Assembly (NCBI GenBank): GCA_936450465.1
Contig: OW388294.1
Coordinates: 72,964,622 to 73,028,621 of the forward strand
From: Gibbula magus
Taxonomy: Eukaryota > Mollusca > Gastropoda > Trochida > Trochidae
Direction: 5' to 3'
Length of the DNA stretch: 64,000 nucleotides
Shown: positions 8,357 through 18,691 of the stretch, piece after piece
How positions within the stretch are numbered: the first letter of the stretch is position 1
Layout of the letters: the number at the start of each line of letters is the position of its first letter
Made by a program: the position numbers and the translations under genes
The notes under the pieces: model-generated
What the model was told of the DNA's origin: nothing
Databases searched by the model: none
Seen by the model: the letters and a program-made list of their open reading frames with translations, nothing else

Positions 8357-10594
8357 TTATTTAAGCTTGAGAGCTTTCCTCATTTCAATGATTGAGCGCG
8401 GATATGATAGGAAAGTTGTGGTAAGTTCCCACATAAGTAGGAGTGACTTGTCAATTTCACTATCATCTTTTGTGCCTAGTTTGATTAAGGCGGCACAAAA
8501 GAATTCGACCATCTTGGGTTCAAAATGCCCACTCGCGCAGCTCTCAGAGTCATTTTTAACAGCCTGCCTATGGACTGATTCCCTATTTTGTTTAGGTTTA
8601 GGCTTGCACTGACCTTTGCCTGCGTTACCTTTGCTAGTAGGTACGTCTGTGCTGTTCGACTTAGCACTGCCGGGGATTTCCTTAGCCTTAGGAGCTCCCT
8701 TGTTTTGTTTTTTATTAGTGCTTTTAGCCTTAGCACTCGTGTTAGGTTCCACTGCCCTTTGTGGACCTTTGTTTTGTTTAGGAGTGTTCATTGCCCGTTT
8801 TGAACCTCCTTTAGTCTGACTTGTGCTGGTCGCCTTAGCACTTGGGTTGGGTTTGGCCGCAGCAGCGACCTTGCCCTTTCCCTTAGTGGTACGTTTTTTG
8901 GTCTTTTTGCGGACCACCAGTTCGAACCCATCAGATTCATCTGAGTGTGACTGTTCGCCTTTGTCACCCGTGCCTGTAACTTCTTTATTGATGTTACGTT
9001 TTTTATTTAGCCTGCTCCTGCAGAAGCTGTATAGAGACGAATGCCCTCGTTTCTTACAGGTCATACAGTAAGGTGAGCAGGCTCCTGTGCACTGGGACAG
9101 CAGTTTTGCACAAGTGCGGCACCTTGCTTGCCCTGTGCAAGATGCACGCACATGCCCATAGCTGAGACAGTTCACACATTGTCTCGGGCGTTTCTGATAA
9201 GGGAGAGTGTCAATTTCCCTATCATGAAACTTTACTGACTTTGGGGCCGTGTTCCCCAACACTGAGAGCACCACGACTCTAGTGTTTTTGCCCTGACTCT
9301 TGATGCGAAACAGAGATGTTATTGTAGGATTTTGTTTTGGGAGGGTCTGAAGATCACCATCGGTGATACTCAGGTCCAGATGAATAACACATCTGGTCTG
9401 ATTGACCCAACCTGGCACTATCCATGATAACATCTCATTTTTTATTTCAGAGGGGAGTGCCATAGAGTCCGATATTTCGTCTCCACTGACAAAATACCCT
9501 CTATTTACCCTCCTGACCTGACTTACTCGAATAGACTTTGCTAATTCCTCCTTCAGGGTTTGGGCCGTGACCCGATTGGGTAGGGAACTGTTATAGTCCA
9601 TGGAGTAGACTAAACGTTCCCAACCTGACCCTTTAGGAGGAGAGGTTTTTGCTTTCACCTTTTTAGCATTGTCTGTGGCCTTCACTTTGCCTGTCCACAG
9701 ATCCGAGCAGGTTTGGCGGTCAGATTGACTGAAACTAGCTGACTGTCTCCTAGTTTCCATCGGTTTTTGCTTAACCATTTCAGCATAACTGCTGAAAGGC
9801 TGAGATGCAACCAATTTCCTTCTCTTGGAAATGTTGGAGACAGGGCTAGGTCCAGGTCTATTCTTTCCGCTCTGGAGAGTGGTCAATTCTCCAGTTGAGC
9901 TAGGCGAGCTCGGGGTACCCCCCTGAGAGCTGGGCTGACTCTCTTGGGAGGTGGCTTCAATTCCTGACATGAACTCGAGGTCCATTTCGCTGTCAACTGT
10001 GGGCTCAGTTGCAGATATACTAACATTAATGTTCGGGGCCTGAGAGTGTGGCTGTCTCTCAGTCTCAGATACTAATGTAACTGAATTCTGACTTGAGGGT
10101 GGCAAATCCTCAGTGTCAGAACCCCGAACTATATTCAAACTCGGGATGGGCAGTCCCTTATTTTGAGTCCGAAATGGTTTTCTTAAACTAAAGTTCGGGA
10201 CCTGAGAGTTGGGCTTTCTCTCAGTTACAGATACTTTAGTACCTGAATTCTGTCTTGAGGGCGGCAATTCCTCAGAGACAGAACCCCGAACTGAAGGAAT
10301 ACTCGGGGTGGGCGGCCCCTTATGTTGAGTTTTCCTATTAATGTTAGTTTTATTGGTTTTCAGGTCCCGTGGGTTTGGCCCTGGCTTCCCCACGGTTGTG
10401 GTCACTTTCGTTTCCACATCCCGATTTACGTTGGGTTTCCCCTTAAGTAAACCAGAAACCTGAAGTACCTCTTTAGCTTTTGTCGTACTTACCAACGCCT
10501 TGGAAGGGGCTTTGGTAGTAATCTTTCCTGATGTCGCTGTGAAGATCATCCTCTCAGCTTGGCTGAAGTCCATGTTCTTAGATTTACTCCCCAT
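8357..10594 (-). CDS. LINE copy 1 ORF1, gag-like nucleic-acid-binding protein, 745 aa
   Basis: In I-superfamily elements ORF1 binds the element RNA and forms the ribonucleoprotein with ORF2. Residues 1 to about 300 are Ser/Thr/Pro-rich and probably disordered. A more structured region precedes the zinc knuckles. A canonical C-X2-C-X4-H-X4-C knuckle lies near residues 472-485 (CVNCLSYGHVRASC). A degenerate Cys-rich segment follows, and a second CCHC-like motif starts near residue 509 (CMTCKKRGHSS). The C-terminal part is Lys-rich with repeated AKA/KQNKG patterns. The frame is complete with no internal stop. The ATG is the first in a 358-nt 5' UTR. It ends 40 nt before the ORF2 start, so ORF2 would need reinitiation or a related mechanism. 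Confidence 0.9.
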   Translation of the reverse strand: MGSKSKNMDFSQAERMIFTATSGKITTKAPSKALVSTTKAKEVLQVSGLLKGKPNVNRDVETKVTTTVGKPGPNPRDLKTNKTNINRKTQHKGPPTPSIPSVRGSVSEELPPSRQNSGTKVSVTERKPNSQVPNFSLRKPFRTQNKGLPIPSLNIVRGSDTEDLPPSSQNSVTLVSETERQPHSQAPNINVSISATEPTVDSEMDLEFMSGIEATSQESQPSSQGGTPSSPSSTGELTTLQSGKNRPGPSPVSNISKRRKLVASQPFSSYAEMVKQKPMETRRQSASFSQSDRQTCSDLWTGKVKATDNAKKVKAKTSPPKGSGWERLVYSMDYNSSLPNRVTAQTLKEELAKSIRVSQVRRVNRGYFVSGDEISDSMALPSEIKNEMLSWIVPGWVNQTRCVIHLDLSITDGDLQTLPKQNPTITSLFRIKSQGKNTRVVVLSVLGNTAPKSVKFHDREIDTLPYQKRPRQCVNCLSYGHVRASCTGQARCRTCAKLLSQCTGACSPYCMTCKKRGHSSLYSFCRSRLNKKRNINKEVTGTGDKGEQSHSDESDGFELVVRKKTKKRTTKGKGKVAAAAKPNPSAKATSTSQTKGGSKRAMNTPKQNKGPQRAVEPNTSAKAKSTNKKQNKGAPKAKEIPGSAKSNSTDVPTSKGNAGKGQCKPKPKQNRESVHRQAVKNDSESCASGHFEPKMVEFFCAALIKLGTKDDSEIDKSLLLMWELTTTFLSYPRSIIEMRKALKLK

Positions 10595-10952
10595 AATGGG
10601 AATACTAAGAATTACAAATGGACGTAGTCCTCCTTTTGCGGTGATATCCTCTCCTACAGCTCCACTGTGTCGGTGTGTGTGTCCTCCTTTTAGAAAAGTT
10701 CACTAAGTTCACTCCATGAAATGTCCGAGATGAAAATCACATAAATTCCCTTTTGAATCACTCCATGTAATGTCCGTTAGTATTCCTCTTCGAAAAGTTT
10801 AACAATTCACTCCATGAATCAGTAGAAATAGTTCAAACTGTCACTCCATGAAATGTCCGTAGCTCTCTGGTCAAGAAACAAGATGGCCGCCTTTGTTTAC
10901 ATCCTCGCGCACTATGAAATACGTCTGGTTGTGTCAACAGTCAGCTGCAATC
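10595..10952 (-). promoter_or_regulatory. LINE copy 1 5' UTR with iterated motif
   Basis: TCACTCCATGAAATGTCCG (plus-strand sense) or close forms start at 10709, 10758, 10807 (shortened) and 10841, spaced 49, 49 and 34 bp. CAAGATGGCCGCC at 10879-10891 resembles a YY1 site, about 60-70 nt from the element 5' end. Iterated 5' UTR motifs often serve as promoter modules in LINEs; function here is inferred. Confidence 0.5.
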
Positions 10953-10963
10953 TAATATCTTAC
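10953..10963. repeat. Target site duplication, LINE copy 1, element 5' side
   Basis: TAATATCTTAC. The unit then resumes with AAATATCAGCTGC. Confidence 0.92.
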
Positions 10964-10975
10964 AAATATCAGCTG

Positions 10976-10983
10976 CTTATATA
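10976..10983 (-). promoter_or_regulatory. Unit TATA box next to LINE copy 1 5' end
   Basis: TATATAAG on the minus strand. Its first T (10983) is 31 nt upstream of the first LINE nucleotide (10952), the usual TATA-to-start spacing. Confidence 0.5.
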
Positions 10984-11448
10984 CACACTATCAAGACTGT
11001 CAAAACACAATGTGAGTAGTGTGAATGCACATGCAGTCAATCAGCACATTTTCGGCTATTTGTAAAGATCAAAGGATTGTGAACAAAGGGGAAAGTCCGT
11101 CACTTTGATCACATGCATTTGGCCGCAATACTTCAAAGAATACTTCAATTAATGAAGGTGATTGGTTTGAATGTTGATTCTTTTCTACTATCCGTTGCTA
11201 TCCTTCTACAATTGGCTTTTGATCTCTTCTCCTTCTATTGAAATACAAATAATCCGATTGTGTAGATAATATACGCTTCTTTACACACTCTCATATTGTA
11301 AAAACGTACTCATTTATTTCGTTGTTAAAAGATCATGTTACCAGGTAAGAGTATGTTTCGATACATATAAACTCATTTTTTATGGTCTGGATATAAGACA
11401 TTGACATCGTCGAACCCCTGTTAAACTCTTCATGTTCAGTGAGCAGTT

Positions 11449-11841
11449 ATGAATCTTAATAGTACATGTATCATTGGCAATGAACCCGGTTTTTCTAGAT
11501 CAACACGGAATGGTCAGAACATGTCCGATTCAACAAAGAACAGTGATGGTTATGAACCCATGGAAAATCCACGTTTTAGCGATTCTTCCTGTTCAGTAAG
11601 GACCAGTGTGTATCATGGTCCCTTACAAAAACTTCAAATGTCTGAAAGACCTCGGCAAATTATGCAAGACTCTAGTCAGGAGGACATGTTGTTGAATGAA
11701 ACTAGTCAACTATCAAAATCCCCAAGAAGCAAACCAGTTTTAGGCATCCGTGCTAAAATAATTCAAGGCAACCTAGTTCAGAATGGAAATCAAGATATCT
11801 CATCAAGAAAGAATTTAGAAACATTGAGGCATTCGTCTTAG
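11449..11841 (+). CDS. ORF B of U3
   Basis: 130 codons. A one-base deletion after GAAATCAAGATA shifts the frame to an ISSRKN-type ending. Y4N in the start region. Confidence 0.32.
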   Translation: MNLNSTCIIGNEPGFSRSTRNGQNMSDSTKNSDGYEPMENPRFSDSSCSVRTSVYHGPLQKLQMSERPRQIMQDSSQEDMLLNETSQLSKSPRSKPVLGIRAKIIQGNLVQNGNQDISSRKNLETLRHSS

Positions 11842-12323
11842 AGACTGTGACTGCTTTCAAAAGAGGAAGTTTTGGCTGAAAGACCATGCGGAAATCGGTC
11901 CATCCGTTCCACACACAAACTTTCACAGTCGTCTAGTTGTTTTACAATCAAATATTTGATAGTGCTATGTTCTGAAAACTGTTGAGTTTGTAAAAATCCC
12001 ATTGAAGCCAAATAAAAATACAATGATATTTCAATTGGTGTATATGATGTGTGATCTGGTATTTTCTCTAGTCAGAAAGTTATGTTGTCTCCGTGTACAT
12101 TGACAAGTTCACTCAAGGAATAAAAACAAAGGAATATCAAATTGTTTTTCACTCTTTTATTATCTTTGTGTTCAACAAAGTTGACTTTCAATATTATAAA
12201 ATAACCTTTCGCAAAGGCAAACAAAGTAATATCGCATATAATACATCAACAACATAGGATTATTGAAAATAGCAATGAAAATGAACAACAACACGATAAC
12301 AAGGGTAAAGGTGACATTGCATG

Positions 12324-12695
12324 TCAGCACAGTGTACACTTGAATCCGTTTTTCATATATGTTTTCAGTTCATGAGCAGATGAAACGGTTATCACAGATT
12401 CTCCTTTCACGTGTGTGAATCTATTAAATGATGGTGCGTGCCATGGATATTTCTGAAGAGGTTTTCTCGTACTCTGCCTTGTTGGGATATTCCTCTGAAA
12501 CTGACGTTGTCGTTGTACACGTGTAGAGTCTTCCTGACAGGCTGTGACAGTGTTATTCAGATCAGTAACTGAATCTCTCTTGCTGCAGCAGGCACAAGTG
12601 ACGTTCGATGACACATGGCTCTCCAACCACATCTTAACCTTTTTCATGGCCTTTCGGGAACTGGAAGACATCTTAACATGTCCAGAGTATTCCAT
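12324..12695 (-). CDS. ORF A of U4
   Basis: 123 codons with N6H, R38S and S103T. The last two are shared only with U16. Confidence 0.4.
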   Translation of the reverse strand: MEYSGHVKMSSSSRKAMKKVKMWLESHVSSNVTCACCSKRDSVTDLNNTVTACQEDSTRVQRQRQFQRNIPTRQSTRKPLQKYPWHAPSFNRFTHVKGESVITVSSAHELKTYMKNGFKCTLC

Positions 12696-13238
12696 TGTAC
12701 GTGTACCAAAGGGTGTGTATAGTTTGAAGGATGAAGGTGAAATAATATCTTACAAATATCAGCTGCTTATATACACACTATCAAGACTGTCAAAACACAA
12801 TGTGAGTAGTGTGAATGCACATGCAGTCAATCATCACATTTTCGGCTATTTGTAAAGATCAAAGGATTGTGATCAAAGGGGAAAGCCCGTCACTTTGATC
12901 ACATGCATTTGGCGGCAATACTTCAAAGAATACTTCAATTAATGAAGGTGATTGGTTTGAATGTTGATTCTTTTCTACTATCCGTTGCTATCCTTCTACA
13001 ATTGGCTTTTGATCTCTTCTCCTTCTATTGAAATACAAATAATCCGATTGTGTAGATAATATACGCTTCTTTACACACTCTCATATTGTAAAAACGTACT
13101 CATTTATTTCGTTGTTAAAAGATCATGTTACCAGGTAAGAGTATGTTTCGATACATATAAACTCATTTGTTATGGTCTGGATATAAGACATTGACATCGT
13201 CGAACCCCTGTTAAACTCTTCATGTTCAGTGAGCAGTT

Positions 13239-13619
13239 ATGAATCTCTATAGTAAATGTATCATTGGCAATGAACCCGGTTTTTCTAGATCAACACGGAA
13301 TGGTCAGAAGATGTCCGATTCAACAAAGAACAGTGATGGTTATGAACCCATGGAAAATCCACGTCTCAGCCATTCTTCCTGTTCAGTAAGGACCAGTGTG
13401 TATCATGGTCCCTCACAAAAACTTCAAATGTCTGAAAGACCTCGGCAAATTATGCAAGACTCTAGTCAGGAGGACATGTTGTTGAATGAAACTAGTCAAC
13501 TATCAAAATCCCCAAGAAGCAAACCAGTTTTAGGCATCCGTGCTAAAATAATTCAAAGCAACCTATTTCAGGATGGAAATCAAGATAACTTCATCAAGAA
13601 AGAATTTAGAAACATTTAG
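13239..13619 (+). CDS. ORF B of U4
   Basis: 126 codons. A TAG replaces the GAG after FRNI. Confidence 0.32.
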   Translation: MNLYSKCIIGNEPGFSRSTRNGQKMSDSTKNSDGYEPMENPRLSHSSCSVRTSVYHGPSQKLQMSERPRQIMQDSSQEDMLLNETSQLSKSPRSKPVLGIRAKIIQSNLFQDGNQDNFIKKEFRNI

Positions 13620-14112
13620 GTATTCGTCTTTGAGAATGTGACAGCTTTCAAAAGAGGAAGTTTTGGCTGAAAGACCATGCGGAAATCGGTCCATCCAGTC
13701 CACAAACAAACTTTCACAGTCGTCTAGTTGTTTTACAATCAAATATTTGATAGTGCTATGTTCTGAAAACTGTTGATTTTGTAAAAATCCCATTGAAGCC
13801 AAATCAAAATACAATGATTTTTCAATTGGTGTATATGATGTGTGATCTGGTATTTTCTCTAGTCAGAAAGTTGTGTTGTCTCCGTGTACATTGACAAGTT
13901 CACTCAAGGAATAAAAACAAAGGAATATCAAATTGTTTTTCACTCTTTTATTATCTGTGTTCAACAAAGGTGACTTTCAATATTATAAAATAACCTTTCG
14001 CAAAGGCAAACAAAGTAATATCGCATATAATACATCAACAACATAGGATTATTGAAAATAGCAATGAAAATGAACAACAACACGATAACAAGGGTAAAGG
14101 TGACATTGCATG

Positions 14113-14484
14113 TCAGCACAGTGTACACTTGAATCCGTTTTTCATATATGTTTTCAGTTCATGAGCAGATGAAACGGATATCACAGATTCTCCTTTCACG
14201 TGTGTGAATCTATTAAATGATGGTGCGTGCCATGGATATTTCTGAAGAGGTTTTCTCGTACTCTGCCTTGTTGGGATATTCCTCTGAAACTGACGTTGTC
14301 GTTGTACACGTGTGGAGTCTTCCTGACAGGCTGTGACAGTGTTATTCAGATCAGTAACTGAATCTCTCTTCCTGCAGCAGGCACAAGTGACGTTCGATGA
14401 CACATGGCTCTCCAACCACATCTTAACCTTTTTCATGGCCTTTCGGGAACTGGAAGACATCTTAACATGTCCAGAGTATTCCAT
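14113..14484 (-). CDS. ORF A of U5
   Basis: 123 codons, N6H only. The protein is the same as in U3 and U10. Confidence 0.4.
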   Translation of the reverse strand: MEYSGHVKMSSSSRKAMKKVKMWLESHVSSNVTCACCRKRDSVTDLNNTVTACQEDSTRVQRQRQFQRNIPTRQSTRKPLQKYPWHAPSFNRFTHVKGESVISVSSAHELKTYMKNGFKCTLC

Positions 14485-15025
14485 TGTACGTGTACCAAAG
14501 GGTGTGTATAGTTTGAAGGATGAAGGTGAAATAATATCTTACAAATATCAGCTGCTTATATACACACTATCAAGACTGTCAAAACACAATGTGAGTAGTG
14601 TGAATGCACATGCAGTCAATCAGCACATTTTCCGCTATTTGTAAAGATCAAAGGATTGTGATCAAAGGGGAAAGTCCGTCACTTTGATCACATGAATTTG
14701 GCGGCTATACTTCAAAGAATACTTCAATTAATGAAGGTGATTGGTTTGAATTTTGATTCTTTTCTACTATCCGTTGCTATCCTTCTACAACTGGCTTTTG
14801 ATCTCTTCTCCTTCTATTGAAATACAAATAATCCGATTGTGTAGATAATATACGCTTCTGTACACACTCTCATATTGTAAAAACGTACTAATTTATTTCG
14901 TTGTTAAAAGATCATGTTACCAGGTAAGAGTATGTTTCGATACATAAACTCATTTTTTATGGTCTGGATATAAGACATTGACATCGTCGAACCCCTGTTA
15001 AACTCTTCATGTTCAGTGAGCAGTT

Positions 15026-15514
15026 ATGAATCTTTATAGTACATGTATCATTGGCAATGAACCCGGTTTTTCTAGATCAACACGGAATGGTCAGAACATG
15101 TCCGATTCAACAAAGAACAGTGATGGTTATGAACCCATGGAAAATCCACGTCTCAGTGATTCTTCCTGTTCAGTGAGGACCAGTGTGTATCATGGTCCCT
15201 TACAAAAACTTCAAATGTCTGAAAGACCTCGGCAAATTATGCAAGACTCTAGTCAGGAGGACATGTTGTTGAATGAAACTAGTCAACTATCAAAATCCCC
15301 AAGAAGCAAACCAGTTTTAGGCATCCGTGCTAAAATAATTCAAAGCAACCTAGTTCAGAATGGAAATCAAGATACCTTCATCAAGAAAGAATTTAGAAAC
15401 ATTGAGGCATTCGTCTTAGTGAATGTGACTGCTTTCAAAAGAGGAAGTTTTGGCAGAAAGACCATGCGGAAATCGGTCCATCCAGTCCACAAACAAACTT
15501 TCACAGTCGTCTAG
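15026..15514 (+). CDS. ORF B of U5, 162-codon form
   Basis: Codon 144 is AGA rather than TGA, so the frame continues for 19 more residues. The hairpin/(ATT)n insert lies 34 nt past the stop codon. Confidence 0.33.
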   Translation: MNLYSTCIIGNEPGFSRSTRNGQNMSDSTKNSDGYEPMENPRLSDSSCSVRTSVYHGPLQKLQMSERPRQIMQDSSQEDMLLNETSQLSKSPRSKPVLGIRAKIIQSNLVQNGNQDTFIKKEFRNIEAFVLVNVTAFKRGSFGRKTMRKSVHPVHKQTFTVV

Positions 15515-15548
15515 TTGTTTTACAATCAAATATTTGATAGTGCTATGT

Positions 15549-15634
15549 GAATTTATAGCGCCACTGAGCATCTCGACGGTGGATATTAGGCGCTCTATAA
15601 ATGAATTATTATTATTATTTATTATTATTATTAT
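15549..15634 (+). mobile_element. 86-bp hairpin plus (ATT)n insert in U5
   Basis: Present only in U5. ATTTATAGCGCC (15551-15562) and GGCGCTCTATAAAT (15589-15602) form an imperfect inverted repeat, followed by an (ATT)n run (about 15604-15635). This resembles the 3' tail of a retroposon, probably a 5'-truncated SINE, but I cannot name a family. No clear target duplication is visible. Confidence 0.6.
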
Positions 15635-15909
15635 TCTGAAAACTGTTGATTTTGTAAAAATCCCATTGAAGCCAAATAAAAATACAATGATTTTTCAATT
15701 GGTGTATATGATGTGTGATCTGGTATTTTCTCTAGTCAGAAAGTTATGTTGTCTCCGTGTACATTGACAAGTTCACTCAAGGAATAAAAACAAAGGAATA
15801 TCAAATTGTTTTTCACTCTTTTATTATATTTGTGTTCAACAAAGGTGACTTTCAATATTATAAAATAACCTTTCGCAAAGGCAAACAAAGTAATATCGAA
15901 TACAATACA

Positions 15910-16356
15910 TCAACAACATAGGATTATTGAAAATAGCAATGAAAATGAACAACAACACGATAACAAGGGTAAATGTGACATTGCAGCCAGCACAGTGTAC
16001 ACTTGAATCCGTTTTTCATATGTTTTCAGTTCATGAGCAGATGATACGGATATCACAGATTCTCCTTTCACGTGAGTGAATCTATGAAATGATGGTGCGT
16101 GCCATGGATATTTCTGAAGAGGTTTTTTCGTACTCTGCCTTGTTGGGATATTCCTCTGAAAGTGACGTTGTCGTTGTACACGTGTGGAGTCTTCCTGACA
16201 GGCTGTGACAGTGTTATTCAGATCAGTAACTGAATCTCTCTTCCTGCAGCAGGCACAAGTGACGTTCGATGACACATGGCTCTCCAACCACATCTTAACC
16301 TTTTTCATGGCCTTTCGGGAACTGGAAGACATCTTAACATGTCCAGAGTATTCCAT
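15910..16356 (-). CDS. ORF A of U6, extended 148-aa form
   Basis: A 2-nt deletion (CATATG for CATATATG) and a 1-nt deletion nearby change the sequence after Y113 and bypass the usual TGA. The frame then runs through a hydrophobic, Cys-rich tail of about 20 residues that could act as a membrane anchor. Also N6H, Q65H, R77K and N91H. Confidence 0.38.
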   Translation of the reverse strand: MEYSGHVKMSSSSRKAMKKVKMWLESHVSSNVTCACCRKRDSVTDLNNTVTACQEDSTRVQRQRHFQRNIPTRQSTKKPLQKYPWHAPSFHRFTHVKGESVISVSSAHELKTYEKRIQVYTVLAAMSHLPLLSCCCSFSLLFSIILCC

Positions 16357-17733
16357 TGTACGTGTACCAAAGGGTGTGTATAGTTTGAAGGATGAAGGTG
16401 AAATAACATCTTACCAATATCAGCTGCTTATATACACACTATCAAGACTGTCAAAACACAATGTGAGTAGTGTGAATGCACATGCAGTCAATCAGCACAT
16501 TTTCGGCTATTTGTAAAGATCAAAGGATTGTGATCAAAGGGGAAAGTCCGTCACTTTGATCACATGCATTTGGCGGCAATACTTCAAAGAATACTTCAAT
16601 TAATGAAGGTGATTGGTTTGAATGTTGATTCTTTTCTACTATCCGTTGCTATCCTTCTACAATTGGCTTTTGATCTCTTCTCCTGCTATTGAAATACAAA
16701 TAATCCGATTGTGTAGATAATATACGCTTCTTTACACACTCTCATATTTTAAAAACGTACTCATTTATTTCGTTGTTAAAAGATCATGTTACCAGGTAAG
16801 AGTATGTTTCGATATATATAAACTCATTTTTTATGGTCTTTAAATAAGACATTGACATCGTCGAACCCCTGTTAAACTCTTCATGTTCAGTGAGCAGTTA
16901 TGAATCTCTATAGTAAATGTATCATTGGCAATGAACCCGGTTTTTCTAGATCAACACGGAATGGTCAGAACATGTCCGATTCAACAAAGAACAGTGATGG
17001 TTATGAACCCATGGATAATCCACGTTTTAGCGATTCTTCCTGTTCAGTAAGGACCAGTGTGTATCATAGTCCCTTACAAAAACTTCAAATGTCTGAAAGA
17101 CCTCGGCAAATTATGCAAGACTCTAGTTAGGAGGACATGTTGTTGAATGAAACTAGTCAACTATCAAAATCCCCAAGAAGCAAACCAGTTTTAGGCATCC
17201 GTGCTAAAATAATTCAAGGCAACCTAGTTCAGAATGGAAATCAAGATACCTTCATCAAGAAAGAATTTAGAAACATTGAGGCATTCGTCTTAGAGACTGT
17301 GACTGCTTTCAAAAGAGGAAGTTTTGGCTGAAAGACCATGCGGAAATCGGTCCATCCGTTCCACACACAAACTTTCACAGTCGTCTAGTTGTTTTACAAT
17401 CAAATATTTGATAGTGCTATGTTCTGAAAACTGTTGAGTTTGTAAAAAATCCCATTGAAGCCAAATAAAAATACAATGATATTTCAATTGGTGTATATGA
17501 TGTGTGATCTGGTATTTTCTCTAGTCAGAAAGTTATGTTGTCTCCGTGTACATTGACAAGTTCACTCAAGGAATAAAAACAAAGGAATATCAAATTGTTT
17601 TTCACTCTTTTATTATCTTTGTGTTCAACAAAGGTGACTTTCAATATTATAAAATAACCTTTCGCAAAGGCAAACAAAGTAATATCGCATATAATACATC
17701 AACAACATAGGATTATTGAAAATAGCAATGATA
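15945..17733 (+). repeat. Array unit U6 (class A, 1,789 bp)
   Basis: It has the paired 2-nt and 1-nt deletions that extend ORF A to 148 codons, and a TAG in ORF B. The plus-strand TATA region reads TTTAAATAAG. It has no counterpart in the second segment copy because U17 bridges over it. Confidence 0.95.
16900..17331 (+). pseudogene. ORF B of U6, interrupted at codon 77
   Basis: CAG to TAG leaves a 76-codon N-terminal part (16900-17130). The rest of the frame is open from an internal ATG at 17137. Confidence 0.5.
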
Positions 17734-17776
17734 ATGTACAACAACACGATAACAAGGGTAAAGGTGACATTGCATG

Positions 17777-18148
17777 TCAGCACAGTTTACATTTCAATCC
17801 GTTCTTCATATATGTTTTCAGTTCATGAGCAGATGATACGGATATCACAGATTCTCCTTTCACATGTGTGAATCTATTAAATGATGGAGCGTGCCATGGA
17901 TATTTCTGAAGAGGTTTTCTCGTACTCTGCCTTGTTGGAATATTCCTCTGAAACTGACGTTGTCGTTGTACACGTGTGGAGTCTTCCTGACAGGCTGTGA
18001 CAGTGTTATTCAGATCAGTAACTGAATCTCTCTTCCTGCAGCAGGCACAAGTGACGTTCGATGACACATGGCTCTCCAACCACATCTTAACCTTTTTCAT
18101 GGCCTTTCGGGAACTGGAAGACATCTTAACATTTCCAGAGTATTCCAT
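17777..18148 (-). CDS. ORF A of U7
   Basis: 123 codons with F118L and T121K. T121K is unique in the window. Confidence 0.4.
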   Translation of the reverse strand: MEYSGNVKMSSSSRKAMKKVKMWLESHVSSNVTCACCRKRDSVTDLNNTVTACQEDSTRVQRQRQFQRNIPTRQSTRKPLQKYPWHAPSFNRFTHVKGESVISVSSAHELKTYMKNGLKCKLC

Positions 18149-18691
18149 TGTACGTGTACCAAAGGGTTTGTATAGTTTGAAGGATGAAGGTGAAATAATA
18201 TCTTACCAATATCAGCTGCTTATATACACACCATCAAGACTGTCAAAACACAATGTGAGTAGTGTGAATGCAAATGCAGTCAATCAGCACATTTTCGGCT
18301 ATTTGTTAAGATCAAAGGATTGTGATCAAAGGAGAAAGTCCCTCACTTTGATCACATGAATTTGGCCGCAATACTTCAAAGAATACTTCAATTAATGAAG
18401 GTGATTGGTTTGAATGTTGATTCTTTTCTACTATCCGTTGCTATCCTTCTACAATTGGCTTTTGATCTCTTCTCCTTCTATTGAAATACAAATAATCCGA
18501 TTGTGTAGATAATATACGCTTCTTTACACACTCTCATATTGTAAAAACGTACTCATTTATTTCGTTGTTAAAAGATCATGTTACCAGGTAAGAGTATGTT
18601 TCGATACATATAAACTCATTTTTTATGGTCTGGATATAAGACATTGACATCGTCGAACTCCTGTTAAACTCTTCATGTTCAGTGAGCAGTT

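Larger units (their letters stand above)
4050..10952 (-). mobile_element. I-superfamily non-LTR retrotransposon (LINE), copy 1, full length
   Basis: A 6,903-bp element on the minus strand, flanked by 11-bp target duplications TAATATCTTAC (4039-4049 and 10953-10963). The order is 5' UTR (10952-10595), ORF1, a 40-nt gap, ORF2, then a 3' module (4560-4050) ending in (CAA)3. Both ORFs are open. The endonuclease, RT and RNase H domains with a CCHC gag-like ORF1 place it in the I superfamily (I or Nimb type by architecture; the clade is not proven). There is no AATAAA near its 3' end. The insertion point is the same unit nucleotide used by the solo SINE. Confidence 0.93.
3577..12280 (+). repeat. 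Array unit U3 (class A) split by the first LINE
   Basis: The unit is 8,704 bp. Removing the 6,903-bp element and one 11-bp target duplication leaves 1,790 bp. The second TCF-like site downstream of the LINE reads GAACAAAGG (T to A) here but is intact in U15. Confidence 0.95.
12281..14069 (+). repeat. Array unit U4 (class A, 1,789 bp)
   Basis: It shares the private ORF A changes R38S and S103T with U16, marking them as duplicates. Confidence 0.95.
14070..15944 (+). repeat. Array unit U5 (class A, 1,875 bp with an 86-bp insert)
   Basis: A normal class A unit plus the hairpin and (ATT)n insert at 15549-15634. Its left half contributes to hybrid unit U17. Confidence 0.95.
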
